Source: Aquitalea denitrificans (GTDB taxonomy: Bacteria > Pseudomonadota > Gammaproteobacteria > Burkholderiales > Chromobacteriaceae). Taken from it: a stretch of DNA of 64,000 nt. The notes below the pieces were generated by a model. It saw only the letters and a program-made list of their open reading frames with translations, had not been told where the DNA came from and searched no databases. This document shows, one piece after another, positions 7,621 to 17,487 of this stretch. The DNA lies in assembly GCF_009856625.1 (NCBI RefSeq), contig NZ_CP047241.1:4154001-4218000 (forward strand). Direction: 5' to 3'. How positions within the stretch are numbered: position 1 is the stretch's first letter; each line of letters begins with the position of its first letter. The position numbers were made by a program, and so were the translations under genes.

Positions 7621-8685
7621 ATGACCGGCCAACGCAAGATCATCCATGTCGATTGCGACTGCTTTTATGCCGCCATTGAAATGCGCGACAACCCGGCGCT
7701 GCGAGATATCCCGCTAGCCGTGGGCGGGCAGCCGGACAGCCGCGGCGTGATTGCCACTTGCAACTACATCGCCCGCCGCTTTGGCGTGCACAGCGCCATG
7801 TCATCGGCACGGGCGCTGCGTCTGTGTCCACAGCTACTCATCCTCCCCCCTGACATGGCCCGCTATCGCACGGCCAGCCAGCAGATCATGGCCATCTATG
7901 AGCGCTACACCCCGCTGATCGAGCCGCTATCGCTGGATGAGGCCTATCTGGATGTCAGCACCCAGCCGCACGAGCAAGGCAGCGCCACTCTGATGGCCAC
8001 GGCCATTCGCCGCCAGATTCAGGCCGAAGTCGGCATAACCGCCTCGGCGGGTATTGCGCCCAACAAGTTTCTGGCCAAGATTGCCAGTGACTGGAACAAA
8101 CCCGACGGGCAGTTCGTGATCCGCCCGCAAGATGTCGACCATTTTGTGCTGAGCCTGCCCGTGGAAAAGATTCATGGTGTGGGAAAGGTGACCGCAGCCC
8201 ATTTGAAAAAGCTGGGCATCCATCGCTGCAGTGAGCTGCGCCAATGGGAGGTGGTGGACCTGATGCGGCATTTCGGCCGCTTTGGCGAACGCCTGTACGC
8301 ACTGGCCCGGGGCCAGGATGACCGACCGGTCAGCACTGACCGCAGCCGCAAATCCATTAGCGTGGAAGAAACCTATGTACAGGATCTGCCAGACCTGAGC
8401 GCCTGCCTGGACAAGCTGCCAGAGCTGATGGCCAAGCTGCAGGGCCGCATTGCACGAGCGGAGAACCCGCCATTCAAGGGACTGAGCGTGAAACTGAAGT
8501 TTGCCGACTTCAGCCAGACCACCGCAGAGCAGACTGGCCGACAATTGACAGCCGCAGACTATACCGAGCTGCTGGGCATCGCCTTCGAGCGCGGCCAGCG
8601 ACCGGTACGGCTGGTGGGGGTGGGGGTAAGGCTGGCCGACGAAGCCGACCAGCCACAGCAATTACCGCTGTTTGAGTCGCTGTAG
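7621..8685 (+). CDS. dinB: DNA polymerase IV (Y-family translesion polymerase)
   Basis: 354-residue Y-family polymerase that bypasses damaged template bases at low fidelity. Catalytic acidic residues are visible: the N-terminal DCDCFYAAIE (Asp11) and SLDEAYLD with Asp106-Glu107. The helix-hairpin-helix region (HGVGKVTAAHL) and the little-finger region follow. A longer in-frame ORF begins at 7381, but the ATG at 7621 gives the standard N-terminus and length (E. coli Pol IV 351 aa). I do not see a clear LexA box (CTGT-N8-ACAG) upstream. It converges on the GST gene with only 6 nt between stops. Confidence 0.95.
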   Translation: MTGQRKIIHVDCDCFYAAIEMRDNPALRDIPLAVGGQPDSRGVIATCNYIARRFGVHSAMSSARALRLCPQLLILPPDMARYRTASQQIMAIYERYTPLIEPLSLDEAYLDVSTQPHEQGSATLMATAIRRQIQAEVGITASAGIAPNKFLAKIASDWNKPDGQFVIRPQDVDHFVLSLPVEKIHGVGKVTAAHLKKLGIHRCSELRQWEVVDLMRHFGRFGERLYALARGQDDRPVSTDRSRKSISVEETYVQDLPDLSACLDKLPELMAKLQGRIARAENPPFKGLSVKLKFADFSQTTAEQTGRQLTAADYTELLGIAFERGQRPVRLVGVGVRLADEADQPQQLPLFESL

Positions 8686-8691
8686 ACAGGC

Positions 8692-9345
8692 TTACTGCTG
8701 GCGGGCTTCCATAAAAGCAGCACGGGCAGCGGCGCTGTCCTGCCACATGCGGGCCACGCTGGCACGCTTGCCCAGCAAGGCCAGGTAGTCTGCAATACCC
8801 GGAATGATGGTAGTCAGATCTTCACCATAGATTTGCTGCGTGGACGAGGCCACCAGCGGCAGCACACAGGCGGCGGAAATGTCGGCAAAGCTGAAATACT
8901 CGCCGGCCAGCCACGGGCCGTACTGCACCAGGCGCGACAGCGCCAGCAGGCTGCGTTCGATCGCCGCACGCGCACTGTCCTTGGCGGCATCATCCAGCGC
9001 GGCACCAAACAGCAGGTGACGGTATAACGGGCCCACTGCCGGCATCAGGTACAGATCCATAATGCTCATCAGCTCGCGCGCGCTGGCACGGCCATTCGGG
9101 GTGGGCGGCAGCAAGGCGGCGGTGGGGTAGGCATCTTCCAGCCATTCCAGAATCACCGTGGATTCGGACAGGGCATGGCCGTTGATATCAACATAGGGAA
9201 TCTTGCCCATCGGGCTTTGTTCCAGCATGGCCGGTTCCTGCGAAGGGCGCATCGGTACTTCCTGGAAGTTGACACCCTTCTCCAGCAAGGCAATCTTCAC
9301 CTTGTTGTAGTAGGCAGACAGCGGCACGCCGTAGAGCTTGATCAT
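8692..9345 (-). CDS. Glutathione S-transferase family protein
   Basis: 217-residue protein with an N-terminal thioredoxin-like GST domain (about 1-80) and an all-helical C-terminal domain. The N-terminus MIKLYGVPLSAYYNKVK places a Ser at the usual activating position. MGKIPYVDINGHALSESTVILEWLEDAYP holds the conserved cis-Pro and the E-S glutathione-contacting pair. The start at 9345 is chosen over the longer frame because AAGGAA lies 9 nt upstream and the domain begins there. Substrate unknown. Confidence 0.88.
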   Translation of the reverse strand: MIKLYGVPLSAYYNKVKIALLEKGVNFQEVPMRPSQEPAMLEQSPMGKIPYVDINGHALSESTVILEWLEDAYPTAALLPPTPNGRASARELMSIMDLYLMPAVGPLYRHLLFGAALDDAAKDSARAAIERSLLALSRLVQYGPWLAGEYFSFADISAACVLPLVASSTQQIYGEDLTTIIPGIADYLALLGKRASVARMWQDSAAARAAFMEARQQ

Positions 9346-9498
9346 GCGGATTTCCTTGCGGGCTCTGCCCTGAAGTGAATATGGATGCTTTGCACTGCAC
9401 CGCACGCGGCACATGGCAAAACAGGCGTTGTCAGGCCGCCTTGACCCACAACGCCTGCATTATGCCATCTTTCATGGCGGCGGCCAGCCGGGTAGCGC

Positions 9499-10389
9499 TT
9501 AGTGCGCCAGTGCCAGCGCCTTTTGCTGCAAGCGACTGCGCAGCAGTGGCATCAGCTGCTGCGCAGCCTTTTCGCCCTCCAGAATGGCCTGGTGGCGGGC
9601 TTCAAAGTCAGCCGAGCCGATATTCAGCACATTCGGGCGAATCACCAGGTCGGCCTGTTTCAGCTCGGCCGCCAGCGTGGGGCCGCTCATGATGTTGAAA
9701 CTCTGGTCCAGCATGGAGAACAGACCGGTAGCCTTGCCGGCCTTGGGCTTGGCCGAAATATCCACCGCAATGACAAAATCGGCCCCCATCTCGCGTGCTG
9801 CCGATACTGGCACCGGACTGACCAGCCCGCCATCGACATAACGCTTGCCACCTATCACCACCGGCAGGAAGACATTGGGAATGCTGGCTGAAGCCCGCAC
9901 CGCCTGGCCGGTATTGCCGGTGCGGAACACCACTTTCTGACCGGAATCCAGCTCGGTGGAGACGATGCCCAAGCGGCGTGGCAGCTTCTCGATGGGGCGG
10001 TTACCCAGCTGGGTATTAATGTAGTTCTCCAGCTTCTCACCCTTGAGAAAGCCCTTGGTGGATAAGGTCCAGTCGGTCAGTTCGGATTCGTCCAGCTGCA
10101 TGGCCTTGGCCTGTAGCTGCATGCCGTTCAGGCCGGAGGCATACAGGCTGCCCACCACGCTGCCTGCGCTGGTGCCGGTGATGATGTCAGGCACAATGCC
10201 GTTGGCTTCCAGCACCTTGATGACACCGATGTGGGCAAAGCCTTTGGCCGCCCCACCACCCAGTGCCAGCGCAACGCGCGGCTTGACCGGGACTTTCGGA
10301 GCAGTGATTTCAGTTTTGGGTTGGGTAATGGTACAGGCGGCCAGCAGGACCAGCAGGCTGGCCGGCATCAGGCGGCGTAGGAGCATCAT
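9499..10389 (-). CDS. Patatin-like phospholipase lipoprotein (RssA-like)
   Basis: 296-residue predicted lipoprotein: a short basic N-terminus, a hydrophobic stretch and the lipobox LLAAC at about residues 15-19. The patatin domain follows, with the oxyanion motif GGGAAKG, the nucleophile elbow GTSAGS and the catalytic Asp in DGG (VDGGLVSP). Such enzymes hydrolyse acyl esters of phospholipids or other lipids through a Ser-Asp dyad. The lipobox suggests attachment to the inner or outer membrane, facing the periplasm. The physiological lipid is unknown. Two adjacent ATGs (10389, 10386) could serve as start. Confidence 0.88.
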   Translation of the reverse strand: MMLLRRLMPASLLVLLAACTITQPKTEITAPKVPVKPRVALALGGGAAKGFAHIGVIKVLEANGIVPDIITGTSAGSVVGSLYASGLNGMQLQAKAMQLDESELTDWTLSTKGFLKGEKLENYINTQLGNRPIEKLPRRLGIVSTELDSGQKVVFRTGNTGQAVRASASIPNVFLPVVIGGKRYVDGGLVSPVPVSAAREMGADFVIAVDISAKPKAGKATGLFSMLDQSFNIMSGPTLAAELKQADLVIRPNVLNIGSADFEARHQAILEGEKAAQQLMPLLRSRLQQKALALAH

Positions 10390-10556
10390 GATAGCGGGTA
10401 CGGGTAGTGACGGGGTTGAATGCGTAATGGGATCATTCGATTACTGCGGTGCAGCATGGTTCCCGGCAGCGCTCAGGAAATCATGCCTGCGGACAGCACC
10501 AGACCCCGGGCGGATCCGGCGGAGGCTGTCGCGCAGGCCGTTCGGCATCAAAGACC

Positions 10557-11471
10557 TCAGACCTTGCCCGGCCAGCTGCCCGGTTTGACGAATTCGATCA
10601 CCTGACGGCCATCCGGCAGGGTATTGCCCTTTTTCTTCAGCGTGCTTTTCCAGGCATGGCCATACACCACTTCGTAAGTGGCCGGCAGCTTGCCGTCGCG
10701 GCGGCGGGCTTCATAGTGGACCTCCACCCGCTGCCAGGCCTGCTTGCCCATCAGGCCACGACTGCGGTCGCGGGTGGCGTTGTGTGCGCCGATGGCCTTG
10801 AGGTCGTGCATCACGTCGCGCACCTTGTCGTAGGTGAGCACGATCTTGTCCATGTCCATCACCGGCTCGGCAAAGCCCACCCGCATCAGCGCATCGCCCA
10901 GGTCGTGCATGTCGATGAACTGGTTGACGTGGGTGGCATGGTCCACACCGCCAAAGGCCTCGCGCAGCTCAAACAGGGTGTCGGGGCCCAGGGTGGAAAA
11001 CATCAGCATGCCGTCCGGCTTGAGCACGCGCTCGAATTCGCTGAACACGCTGTCCGGAATGTTCACCCATTGAATGGTGAGGTTGGACCAGATCATGTCC
11101 ACGCTGTTATCGGCCAGCGGCAGTCTTTCCACGTCGGCACACACCTGCCAGGGCTGGCTGCGCTTGAACAGTTTTTTCAGCAGGCCGTCACCGGCGCGCT
11201 GACGCTCGCGCGAGGCGCACAGCATGGCGTGGGCCAGGTCCAGCTCGACAATCTGGGCATCGGGGTATTGGGTGCGCAGCTGGGCGGCACCATAGCCGGT
11301 GCCGGTGCCGGCATCCAGAATCACTTGTGGCTGGTGCTTGATGTAAGACAGGCGTTCGGCCATGCGGTCGGACACCTCGCGCTGCAATACGGCGGCAGCA
11401 TCATAACTGGCGGCCGCGCGTTCGAATGAGGCACGGATACGGTCTTTGTCGGTGTAAAACGCTTCGCTCAT
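10557..11471 (-). CDS. bioC: Malonyl-ACP O-methyltransferase BioC
   Basis: SAM-dependent methyltransferase that esterifies malonyl-ACP so it can enter fatty acid synthesis as a disguised starter for pimeloyl-ACP in biotin synthesis. The 304-residue sequence opens with the BioC-type RIRASFERAAASYDAAAVLQ and carries the SAM motif VILDAGTGTGYGA, then the NLTIQWVN acidic/Trp region. Its ATG overlaps the bioH stop by 4 nt (11468-11471), so the pair is translationally coupled. BioH removes the methyl ester that BioC adds, which makes the pairing functional. It is somewhat longer than E. coli BioC (251 aa). Confidence 0.93.
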   Translation of the reverse strand: MSEAFYTDKDRIRASFERAAASYDAAAVLQREVSDRMAERLSYIKHQPQVILDAGTGTGYGAAQLRTQYPDAQIVELDLAHAMLCASRERQRAGDGLLKKLFKRSQPWQVCADVERLPLADNSVDMIWSNLTIQWVNIPDSVFSEFERVLKPDGMLMFSTLGPDTLFELREAFGGVDHATHVNQFIDMHDLGDALMRVGFAEPVMDMDKIVLTYDKVRDVMHDLKAIGAHNATRDRSRGLMGKQAWQRVEVHYEARRRDGKLPATYEVVYGHAWKSTLKKKGNTLPDGRQVIEFVKPGSWPGKV

Positions 11472-12232
11472 GCAGAGGCTTCCAGATGCTGGGCCAGCTT
11501 GGCGACAAACTCGTCCTGATGGGACAAAAATGGCGCATGCGAAGCCTGGGTGAATTCATGCAGGGTGGCGTCGGCCAGTTCGGCTTGCAGCCAGCGGCCA
11601 GCGCCAATGGGGGTAATGGCGTCGCGCACCCCGAAAAACAGTGCCACCGGGCAATGGATCTGCCCGGCCAGCGCGCGTGCGTCGGCTTCCAGCAGCAGCT
11701 CCAGTGCCGGCAGCAAACCTTGTGGCCGGCCATGGGCAAACAATTGTTCGCGCACAGCCTTGACCGTGTCGCGTGCCGCCGGGGCACCCATCATCTGCAA
11801 GGCCAGAAAGCGCTCCAGCGTCTGTTCGAAGGCGCTATCCAGGCTGGCCCCCACGGCTTCGATGGCGGCACGCTGCTGGGCATGCGGCCAGGAATCGTCG
11901 CGCACAAAACGCGGGCTGGTGGCCACCAGTGCCAGACTTTTGACCTTGTCCGGATGACGGGCCGCCCAGTGCTGGGCAATCAGCCCGCCCAGCGACCAGC
12001 CGACAACTTGTACCGGAAAGGGGAATTGGGCATCGACCAGGTCGGCCACTTCGTCGGCGTCAAAGCGCGCCAGGGGGGCGGATGCACCATGGCCGGGCAG
12101 GTCGACCAGATGGACGCAGTAATGGTCGGCCAGCTGGCTGGCAACGCGGTCGAACACCCCGCCATGCAGACCCCAGCCATGCAACATGACCACATCCGGG
12201 CCACGGCCACGGCTTTCAACAAACAGATTCAT
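11468..12232 (-). CDS. bioH: Pimeloyl-ACP methyl ester carboxylesterase BioH
   Basis: Alpha/beta-hydrolase that removes the methyl group from pimeloyl-ACP methyl ester, ending the disguised chain-elongation phase of biotin synthesis. The 254-residue sequence has the oxyanion region MLHGWGLHGG, the nucleophile elbow GWSLGG, a late Asp (FGVRDAITP) and a catalytic His in ASHAPFLSH. Length matches E. coli BioH (256 aa). It lies 98 nt downstream of the GGDEF/EAL gene and overlaps bioC by 4 nt. Confidence 0.93.
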   Translation of the reverse strand: MNLFVESRGRGPDVVMLHGWGLHGGVFDRVASQLADHYCVHLVDLPGHGASAPLARFDADEVADLVDAQFPFPVQVVGWSLGGLIAQHWAARHPDKVKSLALVATSPRFVRDDSWPHAQQRAAIEAVGASLDSAFEQTLERFLALQMMGAPAARDTVKAVREQLFAHGRPQGLLPALELLLEADARALAGQIHCPVALFFGVRDAITPIGAGRWLQAELADATLHEFTQASHAPFLSHQDEFVAKLAQHLEASA

Positions 12233-12330
12233 GGGCAGTTAAATGGGGGGGCGTGGCAATTTTCGCAAGTAGCGGCATGAAAAGAAAACCGCCCGCACCT
12301 GCCCGAGCAGCACGGCGGGCTGCCGCTGAT

Positions 12331-15177
12331 TCAGGCAGCACGGCGGAATTCCTGCACGAAACGCGCCAGTCGCTCCCAGTCGATGGCTTCGGCCGGGGTG
12401 GGGGTGGCAAAGTAATAGCCCTGCAATTTGGCGCAACCCATTTCCTGCAACCGGGCCAGTTGCTCTGCCGTTTCCACACCTTCGGCCACCACATCCAGCC
12501 CCAATGCCTGTGCCAGTGCCAGAATGGCGCGCACAATGGCGGCCGACTCTTCCTTGCGGTCCACATCGAACACAAAGCTCTGGTCGATCTTCAGCACGTC
12601 GAAGCGGTAGCGGTGCAGATAGGACAGCGCCGAGTAGCCGGTACCAAAGTCGTCCAGCGCCAGCTTGACGCCCAGATCATGCAGCGCGTGCATCACGGTG
12701 GCAGCAATTTCCGGCACGTCGATCAGCGCGCTTTCGGTGATTTCCAGATGCAGGATCGCCGCCGGCAACTGATAGCTTTCAATAATGCCACGCATCCAGC
12801 TGACCAGTTCCGGATCGTGGAAATTGGCCGACGACAGGTTGATGTGCAGGGCGATGTCACGCGATACCCGGTTTTCATCCAACCACTGGCGTAGTTGACG
12901 GCAAGCGGCATTAATCATGTAGCGGTCTACCCGCGTGATCAGGCCGCTTTCTTCGGCCACCGGCAGAAACAGCGCCGGTGAGATCAGGCCGCGCACCGGG
13001 TGCAGCCAGCGTACCAGTGACTCGAAGCCCACCAGCTCGCCACTGCGGGCATCGATAAAGGGCTGGAAATAGGGCTGCAGCTGGTCGTCCACCTCCAGTG
13101 CGCGGCGCAGTTCGCTCTCCAGTGCCAGTTGGTCGGCCTGATTGATGCGCAGCTGGTGGTTGAACACAGTATAACCTTGCCGCCCCTGCTGTTTGGTGCA
13201 GTACATGGCATGGTCGGCATCGCGCAGCAGCTCTTCTGCCTTGTGATAGTGGTCGCGGTCAGCCAGTACCACGCCGACACTGGCTGTGGAAAACACCTCG
13301 CGCCCAGCCAGGATGACAGGGCGTTCAAACTCGCTGACAATGCGCCGCGCAATCATTTCGCAGCCTTCCAGTGTCTCGGTGCCAAACAGCAGGATGGCAA
13401 ATTCATCTCCCCCCAGCCGGGCCAGAAAGTCATAGTGACGCAGGCAGGAGCGGATACGGGCACCGGCTTCGAACAGCAGATGATCTCCCGCCAGATGGCC
13501 CAAGGTATCGTTTACCAGCTTGAAGCGGTCCAGGTCGATGAAGATGACGCTGAAGCGGGCACCGGTGCCCGCCAGATAGCCATCCCAGGCACGGCGCAGG
13601 GTTTTGGCAAAGTAGTTGCGGTTGGGCAGCTTGGTTAGCGGGTCGTGCAAGCTGTCGAACTCCAGCTGAGCATTGACCGCATCCAGCTCGCTGGTGCGTT
13701 CGCGCACCCGCTCTTCCAGCTCGGCATAGGCGTTCTGCAATTCCTGCATCGCCCGCACCCGTGCCAGCGCGGTGCCGATATTGTTGGCGACAAACTCCAT
13801 CACCTCCTGGTCGCGGTAGCTGTACACCACATCGTCCTGGTAGCTGTGCACCGACAGCACGCCCAGTAATTCGTGTCCGCAATACAGTGGCACACCCAGC
13901 CAGCTGCGCATGGCCGGTACATTCGTCTCGTCTGGCACGGACGGGACAAGGGGAACACGATCCAGCAACAATGGCCGGCCGCTGTGCAGTACCTGTTCCA
14001 GCTGTCCTTTGCCTGGGCGGCGCGACTTGCTGACCTGCAGGTAATCATCCGAGCAATAGGGAAAGCTGAGCAGATCACTGTCCATGTTGTACAGGGCTAC
14101 CTGGCAATTGCGGGCGGCCACCAGTTCCATCAGCAAGCGGTGCACGCCGGCCAGAAAGGCCTCCAGCGACAGGCTGGTATTGGACAGGTCGGCAATGCGA
14201 TACAGCACATCCTGAAAACGTTCGGCGCGCTGCCGCTCCGATATTTCCGAACGCAGCCTTGCATTCACCCCTTCCAGCTCGCAGGTGCGCAGCCATACCT
14301 GCCGCTCCAGCTGGCTGCGGTACAGCATGCGGTCGAGTGCATAGCCGATATGGCGGGTGACAAACAGGAACAAGGCCTGCTCGGCCGAGGTGCAGGGTTC
14401 CTGCTTGGCATAAAACTGCAGCACGGCGGCACCGATAACGCTGTTGTTGGCATTGCTCAGCGGCACGCCCATCCACAGTTCCGGCACCGGACCATGCAGT
14501 AGCAGCTGTTCCTGGCTGCAGATTTCCTGCAAGCGCTCGCGCGTCAGCACCAGCGGCTTGCCCATGCGCATCAGCCAGGCGGTAAGTGAACGCTCGTTCT
14601 GTTCGCCGGAAAACAACTCTTCCGATGATGGCGGGGCCGGATCGAGCTGATCGGCATAAAAGGGGTAGTGCAGGCTGCTGGCCTGCTCATCGTAGAGAGC
14701 AATGTAGAAATTGCTGGCATCCATCAGCCGCATCAGCAGCCGGTGCAACTTGGGCAGCATGTCGTCCAGCGCAGCACATTCGCCGGGCAGCTGGCTGATT
14801 TCCAGCAGGGTTTCGTTCATCACTCGTGCGCGTGACTGTGCGGAATGCAGACGGGCGCTTTGCAGGTGGCCGGTGAGCAGGCCCGCCACGGCGGCCACGT
14901 TGTCGGCAACCTTGCCACGCCACACCAGCCAGCCCACGGTTTCACCATGCAGCATCAGCGGTAGCGCGCCACCATCCGGGCCGGGCAACCGCCCGGCAGC
15001 CAATGCCGCGGCCGGGGTCAGGTTGTCTGCCGCACCCAGAGTGGCCAGGCATTGCCAGCTTGTTCCCACCAGCGCCCAGACTGCAGCAGCAACAGGCTCG
15101 TCCGGACGCTGGATCAGCGCCAGCGCGGTATTGGCAGCCTCTTGCTGGGTAGACAGGTAATCAGCCGTACTCTTCAT
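12331..15177 (-). CDS. GAF-GAF-GGDEF-EAL protein (cyclic di-GMP cyclase/phosphodiesterase)
   Basis: 948-residue cytosolic protein without membrane segments. Two GAF-like sensor regions (about 130-290 and 330-480) precede a short coiled coil, a GGDEF domain (about 515-680) and an EAL domain (about 690-945). The cyclase motif GGDEF is intact at 589-593, with an inhibitory RxxD site (RHYD) five residues before it. The EAL domain keeps key residues: E719-S-L, EITES, the DDFGTG loop, LKID and AEGVET. Both activities are therefore possible. It lies between bioF and bioH on the same strand, 64 nt from bioF and 98 nt from bioH, inside the biotin cluster. Confidence 0.93.
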   Translation of the reverse strand: MKSTADYLSTQQEAANTALALIQRPDEPVAAAVWALVGTSWQCLATLGAADNLTPAAALAAGRLPGPDGGALPLMLHGETVGWLVWRGKVADNVAAVAGLLTGHLQSARLHSAQSRARVMNETLLEISQLPGECAALDDMLPKLHRLLMRLMDASNFYIALYDEQASSLHYPFYADQLDPAPPSSEELFSGEQNERSLTAWLMRMGKPLVLTRERLQEICSQEQLLLHGPVPELWMGVPLSNANNSVIGAAVLQFYAKQEPCTSAEQALFLFVTRHIGYALDRMLYRSQLERQVWLRTCELEGVNARLRSEISERQRAERFQDVLYRIADLSNTSLSLEAFLAGVHRLLMELVAARNCQVALYNMDSDLLSFPYCSDDYLQVSKSRRPGKGQLEQVLHSGRPLLLDRVPLVPSVPDETNVPAMRSWLGVPLYCGHELLGVLSVHSYQDDVVYSYRDQEVMEFVANNIGTALARVRAMQELQNAYAELEERVRERTSELDAVNAQLEFDSLHDPLTKLPNRNYFAKTLRRAWDGYLAGTGARFSVIFIDLDRFKLVNDTLGHLAGDHLLFEAGARIRSCLRHYDFLARLGGDEFAILLFGTETLEGCEMIARRIVSEFERPVILAGREVFSTASVGVVLADRDHYHKAEELLRDADHAMYCTKQQGRQGYTVFNHQLRINQADQLALESELRRALEVDDQLQPYFQPFIDARSGELVGFESLVRWLHPVRGLISPALFLPVAEESGLITRVDRYMINAACRQLRQWLDENRVSRDIALHINLSSANFHDPELVSWMRGIIESYQLPAAILHLEITESALIDVPEIAATVMHALHDLGVKLALDDFGTGYSALSYLHRYRFDVLKIDQSFVFDVDRKEESAAIVRAILALAQALGLDVVAEGVETAEQLARLQEMGCAKLQGYYFATPTPAEAIDWERLARFVQEFRRAA

Positions 15178-15241
15178 GTCGTTATCGTAGTATGAGTTAG
15201 CCGGAAAATCCGGTCATGCTACGAACAGACGCAGCCATCCC

Positions 15242-16396
15242 CTATGGCTGTGTTGCCGCCACCACGCTATCCAGCAAGCCCTCCAGCTGGTCTTGCGTAT
15301 GGGCTGCCGTCAAAGTGAGACGCAGACGGGCCGTCCCCTCGGGCACGGTGGGCGGCCGTATTGCAGGCACCCAGTATCCACACTCCTTCAATCGTGCAGC
15401 CAGCAACATTGCCTGCTCGTTCCTGCCTATGATAATCGGCTGTATCGGCGTTCGCGATGGCATCAGCTGAAAATTTACATCAGCAAGCCTTTCCCGCAGG
15501 CAGCGCACATGCTGTTGCAGGCGCTGTCTGCGCCAGGGCTCGCCGGCAATCAGCTGCAGGCTGGCCAGTACGGCGGCGGCCAGCGCAGGCGGCTGGGCAG
15601 TGGTAAAGATATAGGTTCTTGCCTTGTTTACCAGCCACTGCACCAGTTGCTGGCTGGCGGCAACAAAAGCACCGGCAACCCCGGCTGCCTTCCCCAGCGT
15701 GGCCATATAGATCAGCCGCTCGCCGTGCAGGCCGTTTTCCACTGCCGAACCACATCCCTCACCAAGTACGCCGAACCCGTGCGCATCATCGATATAAAGC
15801 CAGGCATCGTATTTATCGGCCAGCTGCTGCAGTTTCTTTAGCGGTGCTTCATCGCCGTCCATGCTGTACACCGCATCCACGGCAATCAGCCGCGTCCTGG
15901 CCGGCGTGGTAGCCAGCAGGTGCTCCAGCTGTGTCAGATCATTGTGGCGAAAGCGACGAAAGCTGGCGCGCGACAGTTGGCAGGCATCATTCAGCGAAGC
16001 ATGATTCAGCTTGTCGGCAAATACGGCATCACCACGTCCCACCAGGCTGGTGATTACCGCCTGGTTAGCCGCATAGCCAGAACTAAACAACAGGGCAGCC
16101 TCACTACCGCAAAACGCAGCCAAGGCGTGTTCTGCCTCCTCGTGCACGGCAAAGTGCCCGGCCACCAGATGTGATGCGCCGCCCCCTACCCCCCAACGAC
16201 CCAGTGCCTGCTGTGTAGCTTCAATGAGCGCCGGGTGATTGGCCAGTCCCAGATAGTCGTTACTGGCAAATGCCACATAGCTTTTACCCTCGATTACCAC
16301 TTGGCAGGACTGTGGTGTTTCCAGAATGTAACGCTGCCGGAACTGGTGCTGCTGTTGCAAATCCAGCAGTGCGCCGGGGATATCTTGGGCTCGCAT
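15242..16396 (-). CDS. bioF: 8-amino-7-oxononanoate synthase BioF
   Basis: PLP-dependent enzyme that condenses pimeloyl-ACP with L-alanine to 8-amino-7-oxononanoate, the first ring-assembly step of biotin synthesis. The 384-residue sequence shows the AOS-family fold: ASNDYLGL near residue 44, GGGASHLVAGH, the cofactor-binding DDAHGFGVLGEG, and the Schiff-base Lys in TLGKAAG (about residue 236). GGAAAG on the minus strand lies just upstream as ribosome binding site. It is 107 nt downstream of bioB and continues into the GGDEF/EAL gene. Confidence 0.95.
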   Translation of the reverse strand: MRAQDIPGALLDLQQQHQFRQRYILETPQSCQVVIEGKSYVAFASNDYLGLANHPALIEATQQALGRWGVGGGASHLVAGHFAVHEEAEHALAAFCGSEAALLFSSGYAANQAVITSLVGRGDAVFADKLNHASLNDACQLSRASFRRFRHNDLTQLEHLLATTPARTRLIAVDAVYSMDGDEAPLKKLQQLADKYDAWLYIDDAHGFGVLGEGCGSAVENGLHGERLIYMATLGKAAGVAGAFVAASQQLVQWLVNKARTYIFTTAQPPALAAAVLASLQLIAGEPWRRQRLQQHVRCLRERLADVNFQLMPSRTPIQPIIIGRNEQAMLLAARLKECGYWVPAIRPPTVPEGTARLRLTLTAAHTQDQLEGLLDSVVAATQP

Positions 16397-16503
16397 GGGG
16401 CTTTCCGGAAAATTGGGCTAAAACAGGCCGGATTAGGGCAAAAGTATTCCTTATATATACATTGCAAAAATCCGACCGGATTGACACGGTAAAACCAGAA
16501 GAT

Positions 16504-17487
16504 TTACAGCGGCGACAAGTCCAGTTTTTCCATCAGCACACGATCGGCATCGACATCCGGATTACCCGTCGTCAGCAGCTTGTCACCATAGAAAATCGAG
16601 TTGGCACCGGCAAGAAAGCACAGTGCCTGCATCGCTTCGGGCATCTCGCGACGACCTGCCGACAAACGCACATAACTTTTCGGCATGGTAATGCGGGTAA
16701 CGGCAATGGTACGCACGAATTCGGTCCAGTCCAGCGGATCGGCCCCTTCCAGCGGCGTGCCGCCTACCTTCACCAGATTGTTGATCGGCACCGACTCCGG
16801 CTGCGGCTCCAGATTGGCCAGTTGGGCAATCAGGCCGGCACGATCCTGACGGGTTTCATTCATGCCCACGATACCGCCACAGCATACCGACAAACCGGCA
16901 CCACGCACCTTGCCCAGCGTGTCCAGACGGTCTTCATACTCGCGGGTATGAATGATGTCACCATACTTTTCCGGTGCGGTATCCAGATTATGATTGTAAT
17001 AATCCAGACCAGCCTGTTTCAGCTTTTCCGCCTGGCCATCCTTCAGCAGGCCGAAAGTGGCACAGGTTTCCAGGCCCAATGATTTCACTTCGCTGACCAT
17101 GCGCAGCGTCTGCTCCAGGTCGGCATCCTTCGGGCCGCGCCAGGCAGCGCCCATGCAGAAGCGACCGGCACCATTGGCCTTGGCGGTACGTGCAGCATCA
17201 ATCACCTCATCCACCGTCATCATCGGCTGGTTTTCCACCGGGGTATCGTGATGAACCGACTGCGGGCAGTAGCCGCAGTCTTCCGGACAGCCACCGGTCT
17301 TGATGGAAATCAGCGTAGACAGCTGAACCTTGGTCGGATCAAAAAACTGGCGGTGAATCTCGGCCGCCCGAAAAACCACCTCCATAAAGGGCAGGTCCAG
17401 CAGGGCTTCAATTTCTGCTACCGACCAGACATTGCTCTCCGGGTGGGGTGTGGCCGGACGGGAAAACTGGATGGATTGCGTGGTCAT
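16504..17487 (-). CDS. bioB: Biotin synthase BioB
   Basis: Radical-SAM enzyme that inserts sulfur into dethiobiotin. The radical-SAM cysteines are C67-xxx-C71-xx-C74 (GGCPEDCGYCPQS), and the downstream CMGAAWRGP, YNHNLDT and GGIVGMNET stretches are diagnostic. The start at 17487 (MTTQSIQF) is preferred over the 10-codon longer frame because AAAGAAAG lies just upstream; it gives 327 aa. It is the first gene of the minus-strand biotin cluster. bioA and bioD are not in the window. Confidence 0.97.
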   Translation of the reverse strand: MTTQSIQFSRPATPHPESNVWSVAEIEALLDLPFMEVVFRAAEIHRQFFDPTKVQLSTLISIKTGGCPEDCGYCPQSVHHDTPVENQPMMTVDEVIDAARTAKANGAGRFCMGAAWRGPKDADLEQTLRMVSEVKSLGLETCATFGLLKDGQAEKLKQAGLDYYNHNLDTAPEKYGDIIHTREYEDRLDTLGKVRGAGLSVCCGGIVGMNETRQDRAGLIAQLANLEPQPESVPINNLVKVGGTPLEGADPLDWTEFVRTIAVTRITMPKSYVRLSAGRREMPEAMQALCFLAGANSIFYGDKLLTTGNPDVDADRVLMEKLDLSPL

